Shown here in pieces: positions 49,087-59,699 of a stretch of DNA of 64,000 nucleotides. Numbering within the stretch: the stretch's first letter is position 1; every line of letters begins with the position of its first letter. A program made the translations under genes and the position numbers. The stretch comes from Larus michahellis (lineage: Eukaryota > Chordata > Aves > Charadriiformes > Laridae), in contig NW_027435979.1 in NCBI RefSeq assembly GCF_964199755.1, positions 484,559-548,558 of the forward strand, read 5' to 3'. The notes beneath the pieces are model-generated. The model had not been told where the DNA came from. It did no database searches and saw nothing but the letters and a program-made list of their open reading frames with translations.

Positions 49087-49640
49087 GCCATAGAGACGTG
49101 TGTCGGAGGACCGAGGGGGCTCCTGGAGGATTAAATTGCCATAGAGACGCGCGTCGGAGGACTGAGGGGGCCCCTGGAGGACTAAAGCGCCATAGAGACG
49201 CGCGTCGGAGGACTGAGGGGGCCCCTGGAGGACTTAACTGCCATAGAGACGCGCGTCGGAGGACTGAGGGGGCCCCTGGAGGACTTAACTGCCATAGAGA
49301 CGCCCGTCGGAGGACTGAGGGGGCCCCTGGAGGACTAAAGCGCCATAGAGACGCGCGTCGGAGGACTGAGGGGGCCCCTGGAGGACTAAAGCGCCATAGA
49401 GACGTGTGTCGGAGGACTGAGGGGGCTCCTGGAGGACTTAACTGCCATAGAGACGCGCGTCGGAGGACTGAGGGGGCCCCTGGAGGACTAAAGCGCGATA
49501 GAGACGCGCGTCGGAGGACTGAGGGGGCCCCTGGAGGACTTAACTGCCATAGAGACGCGCGTCGGAGGACTGAAGGGGCCCCTGGAGGACTAAAGCGCCA
49601 TAGAGACGCGCGTCGGAGGACTGAGGGGGCACTTCCCGGG
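49087..49640. repeat. 51-bp minisatellite (11 units)
   Basis: Eleven units of 51 bp carry GCCATAGAGACGCGCGTCGG, then GGGGGCCCCTGGAGGAC, ending in either TTAACT or TAAAGC. Units at 49,105 and 49,412 have GGGCTCCTGG instead of GGGCCCCTGG. The period is 17 codons, so both strands show long artefactual frames. The array ends at a CpG island. Confidence 0.95.
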
Positions 49641-50420
49641 TCCTGGAGGACGGCGGGGCCATGGAGATGGACACCCGGAAAACTGCCGGGCACTGACTGG
49701 GGCGCGGTAACGCGTAAGAGCCGATACTGGAGCGCCGACGGCGGCTCTCGAGGCCGGGCGGGCGGCACCGACGCCGCTCCAGGCGGCGCGGAGCTCGGCG
49801 GAGTCCCGGCGCTTCCTGGTTCGCCCTCCGGCCGCCGCTTTCCCGGGACACTCGCCGGACCGGCCTCCGCGGAGCCGCGCGCGCGCTGCGGAACCCACGC
49901 GCGGCGCCGTCGGGGGCGGGGCCTGGGTGCCCGCGCCCCTCCCCCACCGCAGCGCCCCCCCGCCCCCCCCCCCCCCCGTCACCCGCTCTCGGCGCTCACG
50001 GGGGGGGCGAGCGGTGGCCGCCCTCAGCCCGCCGCGCTCCAGCCGGGCCCCGGAACCGCTCCCCGGGGTGGGGGCTCCCGGCCCCGTCCGCGCTCGCAGC
50101 CCCGGCCGGCGCCGCCTCCGCACAAAAACCCGCCGAACGGGGGGTTTCCCCCCCAAAAACGAGCCCCGGGGAGGCCGCGTCGCTCCGCGCGGGGCAGCAG
50201 GGCCGGGGAGGGGGGGGGGGGGGGGGGGGGCGGGGGGCGATGTCTTTCCCGCAGCGTAAAAATCGGCGATTTTGGCTTTTCCTGCGCGACGTTTTATTTT
50301 TCCCTTTCTGGCCGCACGAAGCCGCCCGTGGCGCGGTGACGGTCGCGCTGTCGCGCGCGTTCGTGCGTTTCGGGAACCGCCGTCGCCTGTTGGCGCCGAC
50401 CCTGAGAAGGGGCTCAGACT
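49640..50420. promoter_or_regulatory. CpG island
   Basis: Very GC-rich and dense in CG dinucleotides (GCGCGCGCTGCGG, CACGCGCGGCGCC, TCGCGCGCGTTCG). Contains a poly-C run near 49,966 and a poly-G run near 50,210-50,230. It could be the promoter of an unplaced gene. No first exon could be assigned on either strand. Confidence 0.6.
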
Positions 50421-50732
50421 GCGACGCCCACGCATCTGTTTTGGCACTAATACCTTCTCATAAATACATTCCTGTAAGTATTTTTACATTCCATGGTCTT
50501 TCACATAACGCAGAAGCACAGAAACGTTGAGAGGTTTTTATTTTGAACTTACTTTACATACCTAAATCACTCCTCTATGCATGTATTTCTCACGTATAAA
50601 CCAGACTGTTCGCTATTTCAGCGCCTCACGCCCACAGTTACAGGTTCTCCCATTTTTTTAATGCATCCCGAGAATTTTCAGGCGTTTTGGGGCTGTGACC
50701 CACCTCTTTTGGGGGACCCTCACGTAACCCCC
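50421..50732. other. Unique, less GC-rich sequence, nothing recognised
   Basis: Includes CCTGTAAGTATTTTTAC, a donor-like sequence, and a T-rich stretch. No convincing exon, RNA gene or transposon was recognised. Confidence 0.4.
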
Positions 50733-50990
50733 CCCCCCCCCCCCCCATCCCCCACTCACCTGCTCCTCCGCCGCATCATCGCTGCCCCGGTGATGTCACA
50801 GGGTCCCAAATGACATCATCACCCCCTGAGACACACCCACACACACCCACCCACCCACCCACCCACCCCCACACCCCCACACACCCCCACACACCCCCAC
50901 ACACCCCCCCGCACACACACCCACACCCCCACACACCCCCCCACACCCCCCCACACACCCCCCCACACACACACCCACACCCCCTTCTAT
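50731..50990. repeat. Poly-C run and CACACCCCC microsatellite
   Basis: A run of C near 50,731-50,747 is followed, after a short unique part, by 50,826-50,985 made only of C and A (ACACACCC, ACCC and ACACCCCC units). The opposite strand is G/T only. Confidence 0.95.
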
Positions 50991-51720
50991 TCACCCCAAA
51001 AAAGGCCCAAAACGCCCGGGCCCGGGGCTGGCCCCGTCCCCTCGGGGGGCTCCGCCGCCGGCTGCAAACCTGGAGCCGCGCGAGGCAGAAACGCCCGATT
51101 CCAGCCCAGCGCCGCAGAGACGGGCCCGAGGGTCGCGGGGTCCCTCGGAGGGACGGGGGGGGGCTGTGGGGAAACGGCCCGGCCCCAGCCCCAGCGCGGC
51201 CAGCGCCAGCTCAGCCCCCGCGGCCGGGACCGGGGCCAATTGCTGCAATTTCGGAGATTCCCGGCGCAGCACGAAACCTTCTCGCTGGTGCTGGGACGTG
51301 CCCCGTCCCGTCCCCGTCGGGGGAAAGGTCTGCGCCGGGTTTCTGTGCACCCGATAAAAACACTTAACGCTGTGAACGCATTTGGCTTCGCTCGCGCGGC
51401 TGGGGGCTGACACCGTGACGCTCCCTCCCCAAAATCCGTGGCTGCAACCGCAGCACGGCGCTGCTGGGTGCCACCCCCGGAGGGACGCCCGGCCGGCGGC
51501 GCTGCCGGCGGGAGACGCCGCCGGGGAAACGCGGCGCTGGAAAGCGGGCAGGGACAGAGCACCGGGACGGCGCTGCCCAAACGCCGGGAGAATCCGCCGC
51601 ATTCGGGCGCCTCTTCGTAAAGCCCCCGAGCAAATCCCCCCGCTGCGCGCGGACCCCGCGCCACGCGCTACGGCTGAAACGCTGCGAGTCCGTTTGTAAA
51701 CTACACAATTTAAACTTTGT
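50991..51720. promoter_or_regulatory. GC-rich island, no assigned gene
   Basis: CpG-dense sequence (CGCCGCCGGCTGC, GGCCGGCGGCGCTGCCGGCGG). Frames over 100 codons exist on both strands with no recognisable domain and no consistent exon signals. It may be a second CpG island or an unrecognised first exon. Confidence 0.45.
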
Positions 51721-52099
51721 TTGAAGTTGTGTTTAGGCCAAAAAAAAAAAAATGTCATCAAAATATGAGATCCCCCATATGGTTTAATTTTTTTTTTGGG
51801 GGGGGTGGGGGGAGAATCCCCGGTGCTGTAATCCATAAGGTCACCCAAAAGGACTGGCAGAAGGCGGGAAGGGGAAAATGGGAAGGGGACGAGGAGAGAC
51901 GACAGCGGAACAGGAAGGGGAAAAGAAAAAGAGACGGAAAAGGGAAGGGGGGGAAAGGGAAACAAAGGGAAATGGGACGGAGAATAGGAAGGGGAATGGG
52001 GAAAGGAGAGCGGGGAAGGAGGAGAAGGGGCTTGGGGAAAAGGGAAGGAAAGCAGAAAAGGGAAAGCTGGAAAGGTGAAAGGGAAAGAGGACAGGGAAT

Positions 52100-53030
52100 A
52101 GGGAAGGGGGAAAGCGAAGGGGGGAAAGCGAAGGGGGGGAAGCGAAGGGGGGGAAGCGAAGGGGGGGAAGCGAAGGGGGGGAAGCGAAGGGGGGGAAGCG
52201 AAGGGGGGAAAGCGAAGGGGGGAAAGCGAAGGGGGGAAAGCGAAGGGGGGAAAGCGAAGGGGGGAAAGCGAAGGGGGGAAAGCGAAGGGGGGAAAGCGAA
52301 GGGGGGAAAGCGAAGGGGGAAAGCGAAGGAGGGGAAGCGAAGGGGGAAAGCGAAGGGGGAAAGCGAAGGGGGAAAGCGAAGGGGGAAAGCGAAGGGGGGA
52401 AAGCGAAGGGGGGAAAGCGAAGGGGGGAAAGCGAAGGGGGGAAAGCGAAGGGGGGAAAGCGAAGGGGGGAAAGCGAAGGGGGGAAAGCGAAGGGGGGAAA
52501 GCGAAGGGGGGAAAGCGAAGGGGGGAAAGCGAAGGGGGGAAAGCGAAGGGGGAAAGCGAAGGGGGAAAGCGAAGGGGGAAAGCGAAGGGGGGGAAGCGAA
52601 GGGGGGGAAGCGAAGGGGGGGAAGCGAAGGGGGGAAGCGAAGGGGGGAAGCGAAGGGGGGAAGCGAAGGGGGAAAGCGAAGGGGGAAAGCGAAGGGGGAA
52701 AGCGAAGGGGGAAAGCGAAGGGGGAAAGCGAAGGGGGGAAAGCGAAGGGGGGAAAGCGAAGGGGGGAAAGCGAAGGGGGAAAGCGAAGGGGGGAAAGCGA
52801 AGGGGGGAAAGCGAAGGGGGAAAGCGAAGGGGGGAAAGCGAAGGGGGAAAGCGAAGGGGGGAAGCGAAGGGGGGGAAGCGAAGGGGGGAAAGCGAAGGGG
52901 GGGAAGCGAAGGGGGGAAAGCGAAGGGGGGAAAGCGAAGGGGGAAAGCGAAGGGGGAAAGCGAAGGGGGGAAAGCGAAGGGGGGAAAGCGAAGGGGGAAG
53001 CGAAGGGGGAAAGCGAAGGGGGAAAGGGGT
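52100..53030. repeat. 12-14 bp minisatellite GGGGGAAAGCGAA
   Basis: About 70 units of AAAGCGAA or AAGCGAA separated by runs of four to seven G. Units with AAGCGAA flanked by equal G runs are mirror repeats (the same read in either direction). It forms the core of the polypurine tract. Confidence 0.96.
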
Positions 53031-53895
53031 GTTGAAATGGTAAAAAAAAAGGGAAAAAAGGGGAAGGAAAAAAGGGGAAAGGTGAGGTTGAAAAGAAAAG
53101 GGTAAAGGAAAGGGGAAGAGGAGAAGCGACAGTGGAACAGGAAGGAGAAAGGGATGAAGGGGGGGGGGGAAGGGGGGGGACAAGGCATGGAGCAGAACAG
53201 GAGGGAAAAGGGGTCACTCAGGAGCAGGAGCGGTGAATACCGGGGAAAAGGGGGAAGAATGGGGAAGGTGGAGAGAGGGGGGAGGAAAGGGGAAGGGGGG
53301 AGAAGTGGGGAATGGCGCGGAAAGGAAGGCGGAAAGAACGGACGGGGGACGGGGCGAGAAAGGGGGCACTGGGGGGGAATAAGGGGAAAAAAGGGGGACA
53401 GGGACGAGAGGGGAAAGGGGGATGGGAGACCAAGACAAGGGAAACGGGGGACAAGATACAGGGGGGAAGAATGGGGAAAGAATGGGGAAAGAATGGGGAA
53501 GAATGGGGAAAGAAAGACGGGACACGGGGCAGGGAGGGGAAAACAGGGGACAGGGAGAAAGGAGACGAAGGGGGGAAAAAAGGGGAAAGGGGGGAAAGGA
53601 AGAAGAGGGAGGGAAAGGGGGAATGGGGGCACAGGGACAACGGGAGAAAGAACGGGGGGGGAAAGGGGATGGGAGTAAACGGAAGAACAGGGCGGGAGGG
53701 GAAAGGCAGAAACAGGGAATGGGGGAAAGAAAGGTGGCGAGAGAACGGGGGAAGGAAGAAGAAAATGGGGGACGGGGGAGGAAGAACGGAAAAAGGAGGA
53801 AAAGGGAGACAGGAGACAGGAGGGACGGGGGAAAAGGCAAAGGGGGCGGGGAAGAAAGGGGAAAGGGGGGACAGGAGACGGGGGTAAAGAATAGC

Positions 53896-53975
53896 GGGAT
53901 GGGACGGGATGGGATGGGGGGAAGGGGATGGGATGGGATGGGATGGGATGAGATGGGACGGGAGGAAGGGGAAGA
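53896..53975. repeat. GGGAT pentanucleotide microsatellite
   Basis: A run of GATGG units within the polypurine tract (GGGATGGGATGGGATGGGAT), interrupted by GGGG and one GAGAT unit. Confidence 0.9.
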
Positions 53976-55015
53976 GAACAAGGGGTGCAGGGGAGAAAGG
54001 TGGGGAAGGGAGTGGGAAAAGGGAGGAGACGGGGGGATGAAAAGGGGGACGGGGGTGACGAAAGGGGGAAGGGGACACGGGGGAAGAAACGGGAACCAGC
54101 GGGCAAGGGACAAGAGGAGAAAGACGGGGAACGGGACGAACGGGGAAACGGGGCACGGGGGAAAGAAAGGCAGAAAGGGGAAACGGGACCGGGGAGAAAG
54201 AAAGGCCGGGGAGGAAGAACGGGGAAAGGCGGTACCGGGGGGAACGAAAAGAGAAAAGAGGGGACAGAGGACACGGGGGAAAAGGCAGAAAAGGTGGATG
54301 GGGCCCTGGGGGGACACGGGGGGAACAAGGGGCAAAGTGGGGACATGGGAAGGGGAGAAAGGGGAAAGGGAGAAAGGGGACAAGGCGGAGGGAAAGAGAG
54401 AAAAGAGGGACAAGAGAGGAAGGGAAGGGAGAGGGGGGACCAGGTACGGGGCTGGCGGGGGGGGGACAGGGCGAAGGAAAGGGGGAAGAGAGAACGGAGG
54501 GAAGAAAGGGAGAAAGGGGGAACAGGGGACGGGACAGGGGAGAGTGGGGAAAGAGGAAAAGGGGAACAGGGGACGGGGAGGGAAGAAAGGGGAAATGTGG
54601 GACGGGGGGAAGAATTGGGAAAGAAGGAAAGGGGGAACGGGCAACGGAAGGGGAGAATGGCGAAAGGAGGGAAAGGAGGAACGGCGGATGTGGGAAGAGA
54701 ACAGGGAAAGGAGAAAAGGAGGGACAGGGGACGGAGAGGAAAGCGTGGGAAAAGAAGGAAGGGGGAACATGGAACAAGGGGGAGAGGAACAGGACCGGGT
54801 GGGGAGAAAAGGGGAGATGTGGGACAGGGAGGGGAAGAATGGGGGAAGAAGGAAAGGAGGAACAGAGGACGGGGAAAAGAAAGGGGAAATGCGGATTGGG
54901 GGGAAGAACGGGGAGAGAGGGAAGGAGGGAACAGGGGATGGGGGAAGGAGGAAAGAAGGAACCGGGGAAGGAGGGGAAAGACGAGGAAGGAGGGGAAAGA
55001 CGGGGAAGACCTCTG

Positions 55016-55330
55016 AACCCCCCCCCGAAACTCCCCACCTCGTCCCTGGCCTCCCTCAACGTGGCTCCCGAGGGCCGAGAAAAGCCACCTGGACGAGAAA
55101 AACCAGGGTCGGGCAACCGGGTAAATCCTCCGGCCGGCAGGGTCCTCTGCGCCGCCTGCAAAAAAAAAAAAGGACAAAAAAGGGAAAAAAAAAAAAAAAA
55201 AAAAAAAGAAAAGAAAAACCCGCTGGAACACGCAGAGGCGCGGGTGAGGGTCACGGCAGACCTTCCCCGCAGCCTCCCCCCGCCTCAGACGCGCCGCAGC
55301 GGCCTGGTCACCCGCCCCGCGCCGGGCCCG
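55016..55330. other. Spacer with A-rich tract
   Basis: A short mixed-sequence stretch is followed by an A-rich tract (about 55,160-55,220, mostly A with a few G), then GC-rich sequence leading into the next minisatellite. No gene recognised. The A-tract could be the tail of a retroposed sequence, but I see no body. Confidence 0.5.
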
Positions 55331-55760
55331 GGATCGCGGGGGGCTGCCGGGGGCTGGGGGAGGCGCGGGGGGCACCGGGGGGGGTCTGGGGCACCGGGGG
55401 AGGTCTGGAAGAGGCGCGGGGGCACCGGGGGGGGGTCTGGGGCACCGGGGGGTACCGGGGGGGGTCGGGAGGAGGCGTGGGGACACCGGGGCGGGGGCTG
55501 GAGGAGGCGTGGGGACACCGGGGGGCACCGGGGGGGGGTCGGGAGGAGGCGTGGGGACACCGGGGCGGGGGCTGGAGGAGGCGTGGGGACACCGGGGGGT
55601 ACCGGGGGGGGGTCGGGAGGAGGCGTGGGGACACCGGGGGTCGCCGGGGGGGGGGTCGGGAGGAGGCGTGGGGACACCGGGGGATACCGGGGGGGTCTGG
55701 AGGAGGCGTGGGGGCACCGGGGGTCGCCGGGGGGGCGCTGCCGGGGGTGGGGAGGAGGCG
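55330..55760. repeat. G-rich minisatellite upstream of PSMB6
   Basis: Repeats of GGAGGAGGCGTGGGGACACC separated by (C)GGGGG(T/C)ACCGGGGGG or GGGTCGCCGGGG. Long-period and short-period units are mixed. It ends about 100 bp before the PSMB6 start codon. Confidence 0.9.
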
Positions 55761-55867
55761 CGCGGCCGGCCGTCCCGCCGTCCCTGCCGCGCTGCCGTAA
55801 ACCGCGGCGCCGCCCTCCCCACGTTGTCGTAAAAAGCGTCGCGCCGTCGTAAAGCGCGACAGGGAAG
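55760..55867 (+). promoter_or_regulatory. PSMB6: PSMB6 proximal promoter / CpG island
   Basis: CpG-dense sequence directly before the start codon, with three related CGTAAA words (CCGTAAACCG, GTCGTAAAAAGCG, GTCGTAAAGCG) and no canonical TATA box. This fits a housekeeping CpG promoter, though the transcription start cannot be fixed from sequence alone. Confidence 0.55.
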
Positions 55868-58800
55868 ATGGCGGCGGCGGTGACGGTGCGGGCGGCCGCG
55901 GCCGAGCCCTGGGCCGGGATCGGGCCCGCGGGGGGGCAGGAGTGGGGCCGGGAGCCCGTCAGCACCGGCGTGAGTGGGGCGGGGGGGAGATGTGGGGCTG
56001 AGGGGGGCAGTTGTGGGGCTGGGGGACCGGTTATGGGGCTCGGGGGGGGGCTATGGGGCAGAGATACCCCCTTGTGGGGTTGGGGAGGGGGAGTTATGGG
56101 GCTGGGGGGCAGTTGTGGGGCTGGGGGGGGCCCCATGGGGGACTGGGGGGCGCGGTTGTGGGGCTGGGGAAGGGAATTGTGGGGCTGGGGGGGGTCACTA
56201 TGGGACAGGAGGGGGGTGGCTATGGGGCAGTCTGTGGGGCAGAGGGGTCGCTATGGGCCGGGGGGGCGCTATGGGGCAGTCTGTGGGGCGGGGGGTTCAC
56301 TATGGGGCAGGAGGGGGGTGGCTGTGGGGCGGGGGGTTCACTATGGGGCAGGAGGGGGGTGGCTATGGGGCAGAGGGGTCACTATGGGGCAGGAGGGGAG
56401 TGGCTATGGGGCAGTCTGTGGGGCAGAAGGATCGCTATGGGCCGGGGGGGGGCGCTATGGGGCAGTCTGTGGGGCAGAGCCCCCCAAGCTCCCCCCCTCC
56501 CCCCAGACCACCATCATGGCCGTGGAGTTCGACGGGGGCGTCGTCATCGGGGCCGACTCCCGCACCACCACCGGGTGAGGTCACCGTGACGTCACCATGA
56601 TGTCACCGGGGGGGGGGCTGAGGGGGTCCCAGCCCTGGGGGGTGTCACCGTGTCACTCGTGTGGGCGTTGTGATGTCATTGCGATGATGTCACCATGGGG
56701 GCAGCCCCAGAGGCCACCCATTGTCCCCGGCCCCGCTGATGTCACCGTGTCCCCGTCATGTTACCTATGATGTCACTGTAACGGCGTGATCCCAGCTGTC
56801 CCCAGCTCCTCCCTTGTCCCCTGTGATGTCACCCACGCCCCCATCGTGTTCCCCGTGACATCACCACGACATCACTCGTGTCACCCATGATGTCACCGTG
56901 ACGGGGGGGGGGGGTGTCCCGGGTGTCCCCAGCCCCTCCCTTGTCACCTGCGCCGTCACTCCCACGTGGGCGGCTCCTTTCGGGGGGCGGCGGGGGAGGG
57001 GGGGGTGTGGCCTCTGCCGTGACATCACGGTGACATCACGGGGCAGGTCGTACGTGGCCAATCGGGTGACGGACAAGCTGACCCCCGTCCATGACCTCAT
57101 CTTCTGCTGCCGCTCGGGCTCTGCCGCCGACACCCAGGCGGTGGCCGACGCCGTGGCCTATCAGCTGGGCTTCCACAGGTGGGGCGGGGCCGGGCGGGGC
57201 AGGGTGTGGTCACGGGCGGGGCACGGGGCAGGGTGTGGCCGGGGGGGGGTGGTCAGAGTGAGGGCGGAGCAGGGCAGGGCATGGGCATGCCGGGGGGGGA
57301 GGGGGAAGGCGTGGTCGGGGGGGCGTGGGGGTGGGGCAGGGTGTGGCCCAATGCTGGGGAGGGCGTGGCCAAGGTGTGGTGGGTGGGCGTGGCCAGGGCA
57401 CGGCTGACCCCGCCCATGCCCCGCCCGCAGCGTGGAGCTGGCGGAGCCGCCCCGCGTGGGCACGGCCGCCCGCCTCTTCCAGCAGAGCTGCTACCGCTAC
57501 CGCGAGGAGCTCAGCGCCGGCGTCATCGTGGCCGGCTGGGACCCACGGCGCGGGGGGCAGGTGGGGGGGCTCTGCCCCACGGCGGGGCTCTCTGCCCCAC
57601 GGCGTCCCTCCTTCTGTGCTGTAATACCTCTCGCCGCCGTTCATCGTCTGCTTTTCCCACCTAAGACGTCATCCTTTGCCCCATAGCGGGGCTTCTGCCC
57701 CATAGCACCCTCCTCTGCCCCACAGCGCGTTCCCCTCTGCCCCATAGCGGGGCTCTCTGCCCCACAGCATCGCGCTTTCTACCCCCTAACACATCTCATT
57801 ACGCTTCAACATCCATTTCTCTATACTGACATTTCATCCTCTGCCCCATAGTGCTTTTCTCTGCCCCATAGCAGGGCTTTCTGCCCCATAGCGTTTCCTT
57901 TTCTATTCTATACCACGTGTCTTTGCCAACAGCATCTTTTTCCATGTCTTATTATCCCCTTCTCTGCCCCACAGCACCCTTCTCTGCCCCACAGCACCCT
58001 TCTCTGCCCCATAGCCACCCCACAGCCGCCCCCCGTCCCCCCCTGGGTGTATGTGGTGCTCATGGAGGGATGCTCCTGCGCCAGCCCTTCACAGTGGGGG
58101 GGGGGGGGCTCAGGCATCTCCCTCCCTGCCCCATACCCCCCTTCCACCCCCCCCGCCCCATAGCTGCCCCATAGCCCCCCAGGTGTGCGTGGTGCCCATA
58201 GGGTGTCCGCCTGCTTCCCCGTAGCCCCCCCCCCCCCTTTCCTCCTCCCCACCTGTACCTGGTACCCATGGGGAGGGGGGCGGGGGGGGGGGGGTCGCCT
58301 CCCCATGGCTGCCCCACGGCGCTCTGTGCCCCCCCAGGTGTATGTGGTGCCCATGGGGGGGATGCTCCTGCGCCAGCCCTTCGCGGTGGGGGGCTCCGGC
58401 AGCTCCTACATCTACGGCTTCCTGGACGCCACCTTCCGGCCCGGCATGAGCCGGGAGCAGGGCAGGGACTTCGTCGCCCGAGGTGGGGCCGGGGGGGGGC
58501 ACGGGGGGGGGCGTCTGGGGGGGGATGCCATGGCAGGGTACAGATGGGGCCTTGCATTGGGGGGGGGGGGGGAGGACTCGGGGGGCAACAGGGGGGCACA
58601 GAGGGCTTTGGGGGGGTGGGGGGGGCATGGCCAGCACAGAGGGCGTTTGGGGGGCACGCGGCGGGGGGGCCCGGGGCAGTTTAGGGGGGGACACAGGGGC
58701 ACCTACGGGGGTAACGTGGGGGTGTTTGGAGCGGGGGGGGGCCCAGGGGGGTGTCGGGGGGGGGGTCCCTGACCCATGTCTGCCCCCCAGGGCTGGCGCT

Positions 58801-58927
58801 GGCCATGGGGCGGGACGGCTCCAGCGGGGGGGTGATCCGCCTGGCCACCATCACCGCCGACGGCGTGGAGCGGGAGCTGCTGGCCGGGGACCAGCTGCCG
58901 GGGGGGGACGGCGGCCCCCCCATCTGA
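55868..58927 (+). CDS. PSMB6: Proteasome subunit beta type-6 (beta-1), six exons
   Basis: Exons: 55868-55969, 56507-56574, 57047-57178, 57431-57560, 58338-58482 and 58791-58927. All introns are GT-AG and the joined frame gives 237 residues, against about 239 in mammals. A 34-residue propeptide ends in STG. Cleavage exposes Thr1 of the mature enzyme ([11 protein letters not shown]). Asp17, Lys33 and the later RDGSSGG motif of the Ntn-hydrolase active site are present. Arg45 (IFCCRSG) in the S1 pocket gives the caspase-like (acidic P1) specificity and separates it from the immunosubunit PSMB9. It acts in the 20S core in cytosol and nucleus. The start has a GGGAAGATGG context. Birds are reported to lack the immunoproteasome subunits, so this should be the only beta-1 subunit. 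Introns are G-rich and repetitive. Confidence 0.97.
55970..56506. repeat. PSMB6 intron 1 minisatellite
   Basis: Intron 1 is mostly a G-rich repeat of CTATGGGGCAG, TCTGTGGGGC and GGGGGGTGG words in units of about 50-60 bp. It opens with GTGAGT and closes with a C-rich tract and CCCCCAG. Confidence 0.85.
57179..57430. repeat. PSMB6 intron 3, G-rich repeat
   Basis: The intron consists of repeated GGGGC(A/G)GGGTGTGG and GGGCGTGG words, with few pyrimidines until the acceptor CCGCCCGCAG. Confidence 0.75.
58047..58098 (+). pseudogene. Dead partial copy of PSMB6 exon 5 in intron 4 (copy a)
   Basis: About 50 bp match the start of exon 5: GTGTATGTGGTGCTCATGGA, then GGATGCTCCTGCGCCAGCCC. The acceptor AG has become GG (CCCTGG|GTG), and one G is missing from the Gly-Gly codons, which would shift the frame. 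It cannot act as a normal exon. Confidence 0.9.
58183..58215 (+). pseudogene. Partial copy of PSMB6 exon 5 start with intact acceptor (copy b)
   Basis: CCCCCCAG|GTGTGCGTGGTGCCCATAGG keeps a good polypyrimidine tract and AG, then diverges after about 20 bases. It is a possible decoy acceptor 155 bp upstream of the real one. Confidence 0.8.
58253..58280 (+). pseudogene. Partial copy of PSMB6 exon 5 start, acceptor lost (copy c)
   Basis: CCCCAC|CTGTACCTGGTACCCATGGG matches the exon 5 start with substitutions. The acceptor AG is AC. Confidence 0.7.
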
Positions 58928-59055
58928 GGGGGCACCCCCCAAACCTGAGGGGGGGGGACACGGACACCCAGACGACGGGGGGGGGGCCCCATCCCCAAAC
59001 CTGGGTGTGTGTCCCCCCCCCAAGGTGGGGGTCCCGGGGGGGGGGGGGGGGGGGC

Positions 59056-59061
59056 AATAAA
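59056..59061 (+). terminator. PSMB6: PSMB6 polyadenylation signal
   Basis: The first AATAAA after the PSMB6 stop codon, 129 bp downstream. It gives a short 3' UTR typical of this gene. Confidence 0.85.
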
Positions 59062-59329
59062 TGGCTCCATCAACTCGCTGCCTCTGCGTGGACTGAGGGG
59101 GGGGGGGGGGTGTCCCCTTCCCTGTCACCTCCCCCCCCCATCGTGGGGGTCCTCCCTCCTGTCACCCCCCCCACACCCCCGAGACCAATGTCCCCTCCCC
59201 TGTCACCTCCTGGAGCCCGGTGTCCCCTCTCCCGTCCCCTCCGGGGGGGGGGGAAAATGTCGCCTCTGGCATCGTCCCGTGTCCCGTCGTCGTGTCCGTC
59301 CCCCCCCCCCCCCGACCCGGCCCCGTGAA

Positions 59330-59590
59330 AAAGGGCGGGAAGAAAAGCGCGGGAACGCCTCGCGCCGGGTCCTCTCCCCCCCCCCCTCCCAGGCCCATCC
59401 GCGCGCGCGGGGCCGCCGGGGGCGGGGCCTGGCCGGGAGGGGGCGGGGCGAGGGGGGGGCGGGGGGACAGGACGGACCCGGGACCCCCCCGGACCCACCG
59501 GGACCGACCCACCGGGACCCCCCGGGCCATGGCGGGCCCGGCCCCCGCCGCCGGCTGCAGGAGACGGGGCCGCTGCGGGTGAGTGAGGGG
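59330..59590. promoter_or_regulatory. Orphan CpG island with possible first exon
   Basis: GC-box-rich sequence (GGGGCGGGGCC, GGGGGCGGGGCG) leads to GGGCCATGG at 59,529, a good start context. The frame MAGPAPAAGCRRRGRC ends at CTGCGG|GTGAGTG (59,578), a strong donor. No second exon could be found in the 1.7 kb before SLC25A11, and no homologue is recognised. Confidence 0.35.
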
Positions 59591-59699
59591 AGGGGGGGGG
59601 GGGGGCGCGGCCTGCTGTGGGGCAGCCCCCCCAGCCCTGCCATGGGGCAGACCGCCCTGTGGGTCAGGCCCCACTTGCCGTGGGTCTGCCCCCCAACCA

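Larger units (their letters stand above)
51850..55015. repeat. 3.2-kb polypurine tract
   Basis: The + strand is almost entirely A and G, and pyrimidines are scarce and scattered. The - strand therefore lacks stop codons and shows a spurious frame of more than 1,300 codons rich in Pro, Phe, Ser and Leu. It sits about 0.9 kb upstream of PSMB6. Confidence 0.97.

Noticed and set aside
49098-50339. A 413-codon + strand frame starting in the 51-bp minisatellite
   Set aside because: The first part is the 17-codon minisatellite repeat and the rest is CpG-island sequence read through. No conserved domain was seen.
51758-55822. A 1,354-codon - strand frame rich in Pro, Phe, Ser and Leu
   Set aside because: It is the stop-poor complement of the polypurine tract and runs over a minisatellite. 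There is no plausible start, domain or splice structure.
55868-58927. Immunoproteasome subunit PSMB9 instead of PSMB6
   Set aside because: The S1 pocket residue is Arg45 (CCRSG), as in the constitutive beta-1. The exon sequences also follow PSMB6 closely along their length.
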